From assembly GCA_905221605.1 (NCBI GenBank), contig CAJNDS010002626.1, positions 274,315-338,314 of the forward strand: a stretch of 64,000 nucleotides of DNA, read 5' to 3'. The notes below the pieces were generated by a model. The model saw only the letters and a list, made by a program, of their open reading frames with translations. It did not search any database and was not told the DNA's origin. The translations under genes were made by a program, and so were the position numbers. Position 1 is the first letter of the stretch. Each line of letters begins with the position of its first letter. This stretch comes from Symbiodinium natans. Taxonomy: Eukaryota; Sar; Dinophyceae; Suessiales; Symbiodiniaceae. Below, one piece after another: positions 9,201 to 15,273 of this stretch.

Positions 9201-9802
9201 GCTACCATCCGCCAACCGCACCTTCCATGCGAGCAAAGGGGGTACTGGCGCAACAATCAGGTTGGCATCCAGCTCACCTTGAAGAAATTTCTTCTGTACT
9301 TGGAGGCGATTCGGGTGTTGCGGTGCCATCCTGCCCAATACCAGTTGTTCACGGCAGAGCTGTCAAACATCCTGCCGAACGAGCTCAAGGTCGAGCGTGT
9401 GCCGGCTGCCGACTTGAGAGCGCTTTTGGCGGACGTGCTCGTCCAGAGCCACCGCCGGGTGACTTTGGCTGCCCAACCGCCAACTATAATACCGGATGTT
9501 GCACCATCCGCGTCGGGTGGCACGGCACCGCCTCTTCACAAAAGTGCCCCAGCTCCACCTCCTTCGGGATGGGCTTTGCTCAACCAAGCGCGTGCAAAAG
9601 CCGAGGCAATGATTCGATTGCATGCCGACATGAAGAGAGCTGCAACAGCCGAGGTGGCTCCATCATCGTCGACGGGCCCCGCTTTTCCACCAGGGCCTCC
9701 GGCTTTCTTGCCGTTCAGCCCTCCTTCCCCGCTTACGCCGTCCGTCTTTTCCTATGCTCCATCTTCGGCACCAGGCACGCCTATGGAAGCAGGCATGCCT
9801 AG
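6272..9802 (+). CDS. gag: copia-2 gag-protease ORF (meaningful coding to about 8750)
   Basis: The first ATG after the LTR (6225) opens a frame that ends at about 6392. The long gag frame is open from 6233 without an early ATG, so a frameshift near 6240-6270 is likely. Features in order: Met/Gln-rich coiled coil (QQMMVQMMQSQQMMM); a capsid-like region (about 6630-7270); a CCHC zinc knuckle CWNCGKSGHMSWQC at about 7325-7366; a Lys/Gly/Pro-rich basic linker; and the aspartic protease motif WLIDSGATCH near 7723-7752. From about 8750 to the stop this frame lies under a better-looking ORF in another frame (8757-10160), and its translation there looks non-coding. The same frame resumes as integrase after 9830. 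Gag-protease identity is firm; the start and the last third are not. Confidence 0.85.
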   Translation: MFGPGGAQDGQQPPTQPTGASASAGGPATVVGLDPQLQQMMVQMMQSQQMMMQNQQQTLQVLVAKMEADERRRREQEALSAAVSNPFGGASSAAAAGSPTAKASSPPPAPSQNLHVGSNRAEKYLPALPLIDNVSMGKGRVRELEEYHRWCEVLASWLALIDDNYVNELRQAMTHDREIKQSDMAVPVASRSARLFYYLQQSLQKFERGMELVRSTSMRQGQAACGYEVMRQMHQTFSIVSRMEAIAVRDEALRLTSKASSYKRPLDCVRFLEDELGKVDQKLHRFPELRLGASDRSTLLLQSVSPECRHYVVLHGKSGSWEELVESIRFYEEQTRLCDAGSLNAVGERGLCWNCGKSGHMSWQCPDKSSGKGKKRDEPKGGKPSGSKNREKSPKGKGKGKGKTDKGKGGKPKGKPKNKGKPKGRAVEDEQSDQVMAMRSHHLSGLGPGTRTNEPNEAEPPRLTMTNGEIERLNQSSSRNSSFAWLIDSGATCHVLSESALGFYEVVKEHSGPLPVLMSASDTPMECVKLVDLRVKFGKLGPVVLQQVLVCKIGFNVVSSWQASLSGWNTWLTSEPGASCLVKQTERGSSMWVPLVREARSWWALAKEIGPTKAKPKGRRSKGDSPKPGWSPNDDAMEVDKVQKKAPPNVGRALEVTPFKFLLRAFSVKQHVGEHDLHEHVLQERLSGCEHAAVAKVGVDLETPPSACCAEALCSAAAVLLKSASNTSLEKQTSRDTRCGEQGFECVGVGPVPLQPQSVCIRSRSALRVGRRSDLHPSACVPECLLGQSEERKCAFRSLRWPGVFLKALLVLCALGVFCSKPGACVRDLGKDGASGSLASALSCELPKWECGPGGSLFDEHDCSSCAPFRGGRSAVSFEAASPKHRPFYLDPWLGRTAVGDSSLPWGVGDTGVGGQYKRRSGEATYAHCRAARHCCSDGGPVGFDGHPRRGARPSCRVCKVWLCFDHHGGGSRRCECYHPPTAPSMRAKGVLAQQSGWHPAHLEEISSVLGGDSGVAVPSCPIPVVHGRAVKHPAERAQGRACAGCRLESAFGGRARPEPPPGDFGCPTANYNTGCCTIRVGWHGTASSQKCPSSTSFGMGFAQPSACKSRGNDSIACRHEESCNSRGGSIIVDGPRFSTRASGFLAVQPSFPAYAVRLFLCSIFGTRHAYGSRHA

Positions 9803-10160
9803 AACTCCGCCTCCTCTACCTCCTCCATCTTGGGCACCAGGCACGCCTATGGAAGCAGGCCTGCCTATACCTCCGCCTCCTCTACCTCCTCCATCGACAC
9901 CGCACCCAGATACATTGAGGGAGCTTGCGGGCGAGGTTCCAATGGAGGTCGAGACGCCGATGACGCCCGTGGAGGCATTCGGTGCCCCTGGGACCCCTAT
10001 GGACGTGATTTCCGAGGTCCCAATGGAGCCAATGGTCGGTGGCATTGGAAGTCCGGGGAGCGCTTCTCCTTTGACCCCGCCGGCAGAGACGAGTATGGTG
10101 GTTCCAAACCCACCTATGGACAATTCGGATGTGGGAGACTCTGGCTCCGAGATGGATTGA
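8757..10160 (+). CDS. 467-residue ORF of unknown function embedded between protease and integrase of copia-2
   Basis: This ORF uses a different frame from gag-pol and fills the space where pol should be continuous. Residues 1-230 look like a folded helical domain (RLAHRFEEEGQLSLSRQLL, YARYGYVLTTMGVVV, QLTLKKFLLYLEAIRVL). The rest is proline-rich and contains near-identical repeats: PGTPMEAGMP..PPPLPPP, then PGTPMEAGLP..PPPLPPP, then PGTPMDV. It ends in an acidic tail. Flanking bases (about 8500-8600 and 10235-10300) share a recurrent taggagt phrase, which may mark borders of an acquired segment. It could be a captured host sequence or an accessory protein of this copia lineage. I do not recognise the family. 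Confidence 0.6.
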   Translation: MERMELPEASPPLCLVNSQSGSVAQVEAFSTSMIARLAHRFEEEGQLSLSRQLLQNIDLFTSTPGSVERLLGIPACLGELETQELVVNTSGVPVKQPMLIAELRAIAAPTVDQSVLTDTLVEEHDRRAEYARYGYVLTTMGVVVADVNATIRQPHLPCEQRGYWRNNQVGIQLTLKKFLLYLEAIRVLRCHPAQYQLFTAELSNILPNELKVERVPAADLRALLADVLVQSHRRVTLAAQPPTIIPDVAPSASGGTAPPLHKSAPAPPPSGWALLNQARAKAEAMIRLHADMKRAATAEVAPSSSTGPAFPPGPPAFLPFSPPSPLTPSVFSYAPSSAPGTPMEAGMPRTPPPLPPPSWAPGTPMEAGLPIPPPPLPPPSTPHPDTLRELAGEVPMEVETPMTPVEAFGAPGTPMDVISEVPMEPMVGGIGSPGSASPLTPPAETSMVVPNPPMDNSDVGDSGSEMD

Positions 10161-11244
10161 TATGCTTGGGTATGGGCCCTGAGGGCCTAAAAGCCGGGCA
10201 TGAGTTGCTCCGATCTTCGCCGCAATGCACAAAATTGGTAGGAGTAGGTCTGAAAGCCTTGCTGTTTGCAGTAGGAGACTGGCTGTGTGCATTAGGAGGT
10301 AGGGTCGGAGCGTTTGAGTGCTTGGTAGGTGACTGTGAGTGCAGCCTGCCTGCCGCGAATGGGTCTGCACACTGTCCCTCTGTGCCCAGGTCTTCATGGA
10401 AAGGAAGCAGTGCCTTGGCTTTAGGGTTGGCTCTGGGTTTGGTTTTCAGAGGTTGGCTGCGTAGGTGCGTGAAGCTTTTGAGTGTGCGCCGTAGGAGTAG
10501 GCTGAAGTTTTTGCGTGTAACTTTGGTAGGACGTGTGCCACGTAGGTCTTGGAGTGTTGTGCGCCGCCTGTTGTTTGTGCGTGGCGTGCTTGCTTGTGAG
10601 TTGAAAGCTGAGCCTACGGGCGAGGAAGCAAAAGGGCCAATGATGAAACGTTGGCGTGCCTTGAAGAAGTGGGCCTTGTGTGGGCTTGGGTCCCTGCGGG
10701 GGTCCGAGCAAAAGAAGGCCGTGGCACGTTCTGAGGCCCTGCGTATGCTTGCTGGTTTGCCGACCCCGGTTGTTGTGAATTCGGAGTCGGAGGAAGAGTT
10801 GATTCCTGATCCGTTGGAAGCTGAACTTGCGAAACCCAGCGGAAGTGAACCCCCTAGGCCCTCCGATGTTCGAAAGAAACCCCGTGTGGAGAATGTTCCC
10901 TCAGGTGAACCGGGTGCCCTGAGTTCCCCGGAGGTGGTGAGCGATGCTCTGGATCCTGAGGTTCCGGTCTATTTGACCTCGGAGCGGCTGAAGGCGCACC
11001 GAAATAAGGGCCACCAACCTTATCTTAGTTGCTGTGACACATGTCAAAGCGCTAGAGGGAGAGTGCCGGCTCGTAGGAAGCACATGAAACACCACCACGG
11101 ACCCGGAGAGTTGCAAGTCGACTTTGGATTTTTCGGAAAGAATGTTCGTTTCCTTCTCATGGTTCATGTGGTGTCGGGGTACATACATACCGTGGTCTTA
11201 GGACCTGAGGATGAAGTGCCCGCTGTATCGGTTTGCAAAGCCTT
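9830..11244 (+). CDS. pol: copia-2 integrase N-terminal part (pol, interrupted by DIRS-1)
   Basis: Same frame as the gag-protease ORF. Bases 9830-10160 are overprinted by the 467-residue ORF. From about 10950 comes a copia integrase zinc-binding segment (LKAHRNKGHQPYLSCCDTC), then the start of the catalytic core with the first aspartate (GELQVDFGFFG) and VVSGYIHTVVLG. The reading ends abruptly after VSVCKAL where repeat A1 of DIRS-1 begins; the core resumes at 19909. The 10170-10620 stretch is basic and Val/Leu/Arg-rich and reads poorly as protein. Confidence 0.8.
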
Positions 11245-11451
11245 ACCACTTGGGTTCCCCCAACGGGATTGTCCCTCTGTTTGAACTAGGGCGGGCTGGG
11301 ATGGGGGAAAAACTTGTGCTTTGAAAAGTCCTTTGAAAGTTGCTTCTCGCTTCGGATTCTTCAGATGCACACAAGATGGTTTTGCAGCATGCATTGACTT
11401 GTGAAATGTCAGGCCTCGTTGCCTTTGTGGCGCAAGCATAAAATTTTGTTA
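11245..11451 (+). repeat. DIRS-1 repeat A1
   Basis: 207 bp from ACCACTTGGG to AAATTTTGTTA, repeated essentially perfectly at 19502-19708. It abuts interrupted copia integrase code on its left. Confidence 0.9.
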
Positions 11452-11521
11452 GTGAGGGGGAGGGGACCTGCGGCTCATGGACTGTTGGGGATTGCTGGGC
11501 TGATGTGAGCTCTTTTCCGAC

Positions 11522-12034
11522 ATGTCTAATTGGGCTGGACTGCAGAAGATTGATGATGGTCTTTTTGCTGCTGTTTCTGACACGTACAAGAATCTTTTGC
11601 AGTTTGATGGTTCCTTCGAAGATGAAGCTGGGGCTAGATCTACTGTGGAGGAATTTCTTGCTGGAAAGAGGACAGCAGGCGATATCGAAAACATTTCAAA
11701 GGAGCTCTGGGCATGGAGGCAGTCGCGCTTGAAGAGGAGGCCGTCCGAGGTAGTGCTTTTGCAGAGACGCTTACCTGAGTTCGCTGCTAGTGTTCCACGC
11801 TCCCAGAAGGATATCACTGCGGTTTTTGAAGAGGCAGTCAACACCACCCCTGCTGTTGCGCTGTCCCTGCTGAAGCGTGCAATCAGAGCAGCTAGGGCCC
11901 ATGGGGACAAAGAGGAGGTAGAGAACAAGTTGCGTGAGAAGTGGGCCCTCGAGCTTGTCGCCATTATACAGGAGGCAGAGCTGCCTGCTGCAGAGCGGAT
12001 TGCTGCACTGGGCAATGACAATCATTTCTGGTGA
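11522..12034 (+). CDS. DIRS-1 recombinase, N-terminal part
   Basis: A 170-residue helical, charged protein starting MSNWAGLQKIDDGLFAAV. It ends at a UGA, after which plausible protein continues in another frame (GEELLDDVGEKRCEIVREL, 12030-12090), then returns to the first frame at about 12090 (RAWLQGSLGISWP) and runs into the recombinase ORF at 12107. Two compensating frameshifts in one gene fit better than two genes. It would be the DNA-binding N-terminal domain of the recombinase. Confidence 0.6.
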   Translation: MSNWAGLQKIDDGLFAAVSDTYKNLLQFDGSFEDEAGARSTVEEFLAGKRTAGDIENISKELWAWRQSRLKRRPSEVVLLQRRLPEFAASVPRSQKDITAVFEEAVNTTPAVALSLLKRAIRAARAHGDKEEVENKLREKWALELVAIIQEAELPAAERIAALGNDNHFW

Positions 12035-12106
12035 AGAGCTTTTGGACGACGTAGGGGAAAAACGCTGCGAAATCGTGCGAGAGCTTGGAAGCCGGTTAGG
12101 GCTTGG

Positions 12107-13558
12107 TTGCAGGGCTCTTTGGGAATTTCTTGGCCTGTGGATGTTGGAGTGATCTTGAGATATCTTGAGGAGAGAGATGAGATTCACAGGATGGCAAGCC
12201 TTTCACTCTTGGAAGGCGTTGGGATGGTACCGGCTGGCAAACGTCTTAGCGAGGACCCCTTGCTGCTTGAGAGCATCAAGTCTTGGACAGCCGAGCTGGA
12301 AGTCGATCAAGCTGCACCAAAGGCAGCTGCAATGTTGCCTGTTTCAGTCGTGCTAATATGCGAGCTGGTGGTTTGCAGGCCTTTGTACCCACCTGGGTTG
12401 CGATTCATGGCTTTCATTTTGCTGGTCATGGTATGGGCAAGCCTGCGCGCAGATGATATGCAAAACGTCAATCCAGCCAGTGTGAAGCTGAGCCAGGTCG
12501 GACTGAGGTTCATCCTTAGGAAGACGAAGACGAGTGGACCTGGGCGCAAGGTTGGTGAGCTGCATGGGTTCATTTCTCGGGTCGTGGGACTCAGTGGCTT
12601 TGACTGGCTCGGGGAAGGTTTCAAGCTGCTGACTTCTGAACGATTTTCATGGGCGCGAGATTTTCTTTGCCCTTGCTTTACAAATGAGTGGGATGAGCCA
12701 AAGAGAGAATACATGGACGCGGAGGGCCTCGCCTTGCAGTTGAGGCGTTTGCTGAAGGAGTTGCCTACACCGGTGAGGCAAATGGGAACCTGGAAGGTGA
12801 AACGAGAGCTGCTGCTGCCTGGCGACGTCGCAAACTTTTGGACAGGGCACAGTCCTCGTCACTTCGTGGTGAGCATTGCAGCCGCCATCGGGATATCAAA
12901 GGACCGGCGTGATTATCTGGGGCGATGGGCGTATGCTCAACATGGGTCACAGGATTACGTCCTCACTTCGCGTCAGGTGGTCCAGGCGATCCAGACCACT
13001 GTTTGCAAGACACTGCTATTGGGGGGCGATGGAGGCGGTTACATTGAGGAGGAGCTGCTTTGCACTTTAAGGAGTTTTGCTGATGACCTTGGATTGAATG
13101 GCGAGGAGATCGTCGGCGCAAATACGGTGATGCAATGGGATGGACACAAACAGACCTGGTTGCTGGGGGGACAATATCCTGCTTTTGCTGTGAACCCGGA
13201 GAGGGTTCCGATTGCCGAAGGGGAGCTCGAGGCGAAGCTCCCTGGAGAATATGAGGCTTTTGAAGCAGAGCCGGACGAGGACGAGGCGCCGTACTTCTTG
13301 ACTGTCTCTCGGAGAGGGTTCAGACGTTTGCATCTTTCCAAGCGTTGTGCAGTCCGGAGAGAGAGGTGCCTCGAGACCATTCCAGTTTTCCACCTTGGAG
13401 AGGGCATTGCTGATGCGATGTGTAAGCTGTGCAAGCCGCGGGTGGAGTTAGGCGAAGAGTCTTCAACTAGTGGCTCGGAGGACACTGTTGAGGGTGAGCA
13501 GGAAGCTCTTGAGCCAGAGCCTCTCGGTGGAGGCCTTGGCTGGAGGCTTGGGGCATGA
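12107..13558 (+). CDS. DIRS-1 tyrosine recombinase catalytic domain with C-terminal Cys/His module
   Basis: Catalyses strand exchange for integration of the circular DNA copy. Residues fitting the family: an arginine in WASLRADD, a lysine in LRKTKTSG, the HxxR box in GHSPRHF, a tryptophan in LGRWAYAQHG and the nucleophilic tyrosine in SQDYV, all in canonical order. The C-terminal extension holds an acidic linker and a Cys/His module (RRLHLSKRCAV...CKLCKP). The listed start is not an ATG; the gene is probably continuous with 11522-12034 through frameshifts. It precedes gag, unlike most DIRS elements, where the recombinase follows RT. Confidence 0.85.
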   Translation: MQGSLGISWPVDVGVILRYLEERDEIHRMASLSLLEGVGMVPAGKRLSEDPLLLESIKSWTAELEVDQAAPKAAAMLPVSVVLICELVVCRPLYPPGLRFMAFILLVMVWASLRADDMQNVNPASVKLSQVGLRFILRKTKTSGPGRKVGELHGFISRVVGLSGFDWLGEGFKLLTSERFSWARDFLCPCFTNEWDEPKREYMDAEGLALQLRRLLKELPTPVRQMGTWKVKRELLLPGDVANFWTGHSPRHFVVSIAAAIGISKDRRDYLGRWAYAQHGSQDYVLTSRQVVQAIQTTVCKTLLLGGDGGGYIEEELLCTLRSFADDLGLNGEEIVGANTVMQWDGHKQTWLLGGQYPAFAVNPERVPIAEGELEAKLPGEYEAFEAEPDEDEAPYFLTVSRRGFRRLHLSKRCAVRRERCLETIPVFHLGEGIADAMCKLCKPRVELGEESSTSGSEDTVEGEQEALEPEPLGGGLGWRLGA

Positions 13559-13899
13559 TCAAGATCTCTGATTTGCACCTTGGGCTGGAGGCGCCTGACT
13601 CTTGGATTCTTGGTAGGAAGCTCTGCAGGAGGCAGCAGAGCGCAGTGCTCGATTAGAGCAAGACGTGCCGGAAGGAGAGCACGCATTAAAGAGTGAGATT
13701 GCTGGGGAGGGGACAGCATCTAGACGAGCTTGTAGTGCTTGACCTCCTGCAACGGGGTTGCAATCACTGTTGGAGGTGCACTTGTGAGGTTCGTACGCAG
13801 ATTGATGGCTCGAATTTTCCGGGATTTTCTGCTTCTTTCATAGGTCCACTGTGCATGTGCTGAGGTGCGGGGACGCTGTGCTGAGAAGCACCTGGTGCA
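13559..13899 (+). other. spacer between recombinase and gag of DIRS-1
   Basis: No open frame with recognisable motifs. It probably holds the leader of the gag-pol transcript, but no promoter motif is evident. Confidence 0.4.
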
Positions 13900-15273
13900 A
13901 TGGCCGGAGCGGCGCCGGCTCCTGGGCCAGCAGAGTTGCCGACAGGGGTCACCCAGGACCAAGCCCTTGATTTTCTTGATAAGCAGGTAAGTTCTGATCT
14001 GGTGCATATTTTCCAAGAATGCGGAATGCCTTTGGGATTGCAGTATCGATTGGGACAAAACTTCAAATCAGTGAAGCGATTCTCGACATACGCTGACACA
14101 CGGGGCGAAGTGCGCACTGCTTTGAAAGATGATCACCAGTTGGAGGCCACTGACCAGGCGAGCAGAGCTGTCGTTGCAGCAGTAGTTTCAGCCTGGGAGA
14201 CATCGCGCGAGGTCGCCAGCAAGGAGACGGAGTTGAGGGCAGAGGCGCGCATGCTGGGCGTCAGCAGACCAGTGACGCAGACTGAGAAGCAGGCTATGAG
14301 GGTTGCGTATGAGGCAGCCCACGGGATGCTCGAGGAGGCATTCGAGCCTTCCGACGACTACATCTCTGCAAAGCTTGAGGAGGTCGAGAGTGGCGAGATC
14401 ACCGCTAGTGCCCTTTCTGAAGTGACATCCAAGAAGAAGGTGAAGACCATGGGGATACAGACGACAGTGGATACTGGAGGTCATGTCAGGATCGTCAAAC
14501 AGAAGAACAAAGGGGTAATGCCCTCACATACAGAAGAGCTGAGAACGGTGCTGAGAGTTGAGGGCAATATGTGGACATTTTTGGCATCCAAGTACAAGAA
14601 CAAGATCTTTTTCCAAGGCATGGGGCCAGATGCTTGGCTGGGATATGCAAACTACTTGCTTGGAGAACGGGTGTACTTGCTGCAGGTCCCGGTCACCGGG
14701 AAGGGCGGGAAGATGGATCAAATCCCACTGAAACCGCCATGGGTGGTGATTCTCAACTATGAATACGAGTTGAGGAAAGAAGCGATCAAGAGAGCCTTTC
14801 GTGATTCCCGCCCCTTGCGCGAGACCCTTCGGGAGGTGACAGATGATGCACAGTTGAAAGAACAGTATTTCACAGCTCCCATAGCGCTGCAAAACAGAGG
14901 AAAGCGTGGCAGTGATCAATGGGATGGCCAGCACGATGATGGAAAATGGCACCGGGACACCTGGCGAAAAGGAGCTGGCTGGGGCAAAGGCACACCGCGC
15001 AAAGGAGATGACAAAGGACGTGGCGATCAAAAGGGCAAGGACAAGAAAGGAAAGGACCCAAAGGGTCCTGGCAAAGGGAAGCGTGAGAGCGTCACCACCA
15101 CTCGAACGCCAGACGGGAGGTGGATCTGCTTTGACTACTCCGGGCCAGGATGTGATGGAAACTGCGGCATGGTACACTGCTGCATGGTCAAAGGATGCCA
15201 CGGGCCACATCCTACGTGGCAACATTGGCAACAGCATCACTCTGGCAAGACAACGGATGCTCCGAAGCACTGA
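13900..15273 (+). CDS. gag: DIRS-1 gag-like protein with CCCH zinc finger
   Basis: A 457-residue protein starting at an ATG (MAGAAPAPGPAELPTG). The helical N-terminal two thirds is followed by a Lys/Gly-rich basic tail (KGKDKKGKDPKGPGKGK) and a C-terminal Cys/His cluster (CFDYSGPGCDGNCGMVHCC) that fits a CCCH finger rather than the retroviral CCHC knuckle. The DIRS-2 gag has the same plan. The stop is UGA followed by CUC, and the same frame stays open into the pol ORF, suggesting UGA readthrough. Confidence 0.8.
   Translation: MAGAAPAPGPAELPTGVTQDQALDFLDKQVSSDLVHIFQECGMPLGLQYRLGQNFKSVKRFSTYADTRGEVRTALKDDHQLEATDQASRAVVAAVVSAWETSREVASKETELRAEARMLGVSRPVTQTEKQAMRVAYEAAHGMLEEAFEPSDDYISAKLEEVESGEITASALSEVTSKKKVKTMGIQTTVDTGGHVRIVKQKNKGVMPSHTEELRTVLRVEGNMWTFLASKYKNKIFFQGMGPDAWLGYANYLLGERVYLLQVPVTGKGGKMDQIPLKPPWVVILNYEYELRKEAIKRAFRDSRPLRETLREVTDDAQLKEQYFTAPIALQNRGKRGSDQWDGQHDDGKWHRDTWRKGAGWGKGTPRKGDDKGRGDQKGKDKKGKDPKGPGKGKRESVTTTRTPDGRWICFDYSGPGCDGNCGMVHCCMVKGCHGPHPTWQHWQQHHSGKTTDAPKH

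Noticed and set aside
8553..9338. 261-residue frame on the minus strand inside copia-2
   Set aside because: It lies antisense to the motif-bearing gag-pol region and the better 8757-10160 ORF, and has no motif of its own.
12031..12112. A GT...AG intron joining the two DIRS-1 recombinase ORFs
   Set aside because: Removing GTGAAG...TTGCAG leaves the downstream exon in the wrong frame, so paired frameshifts fit better.
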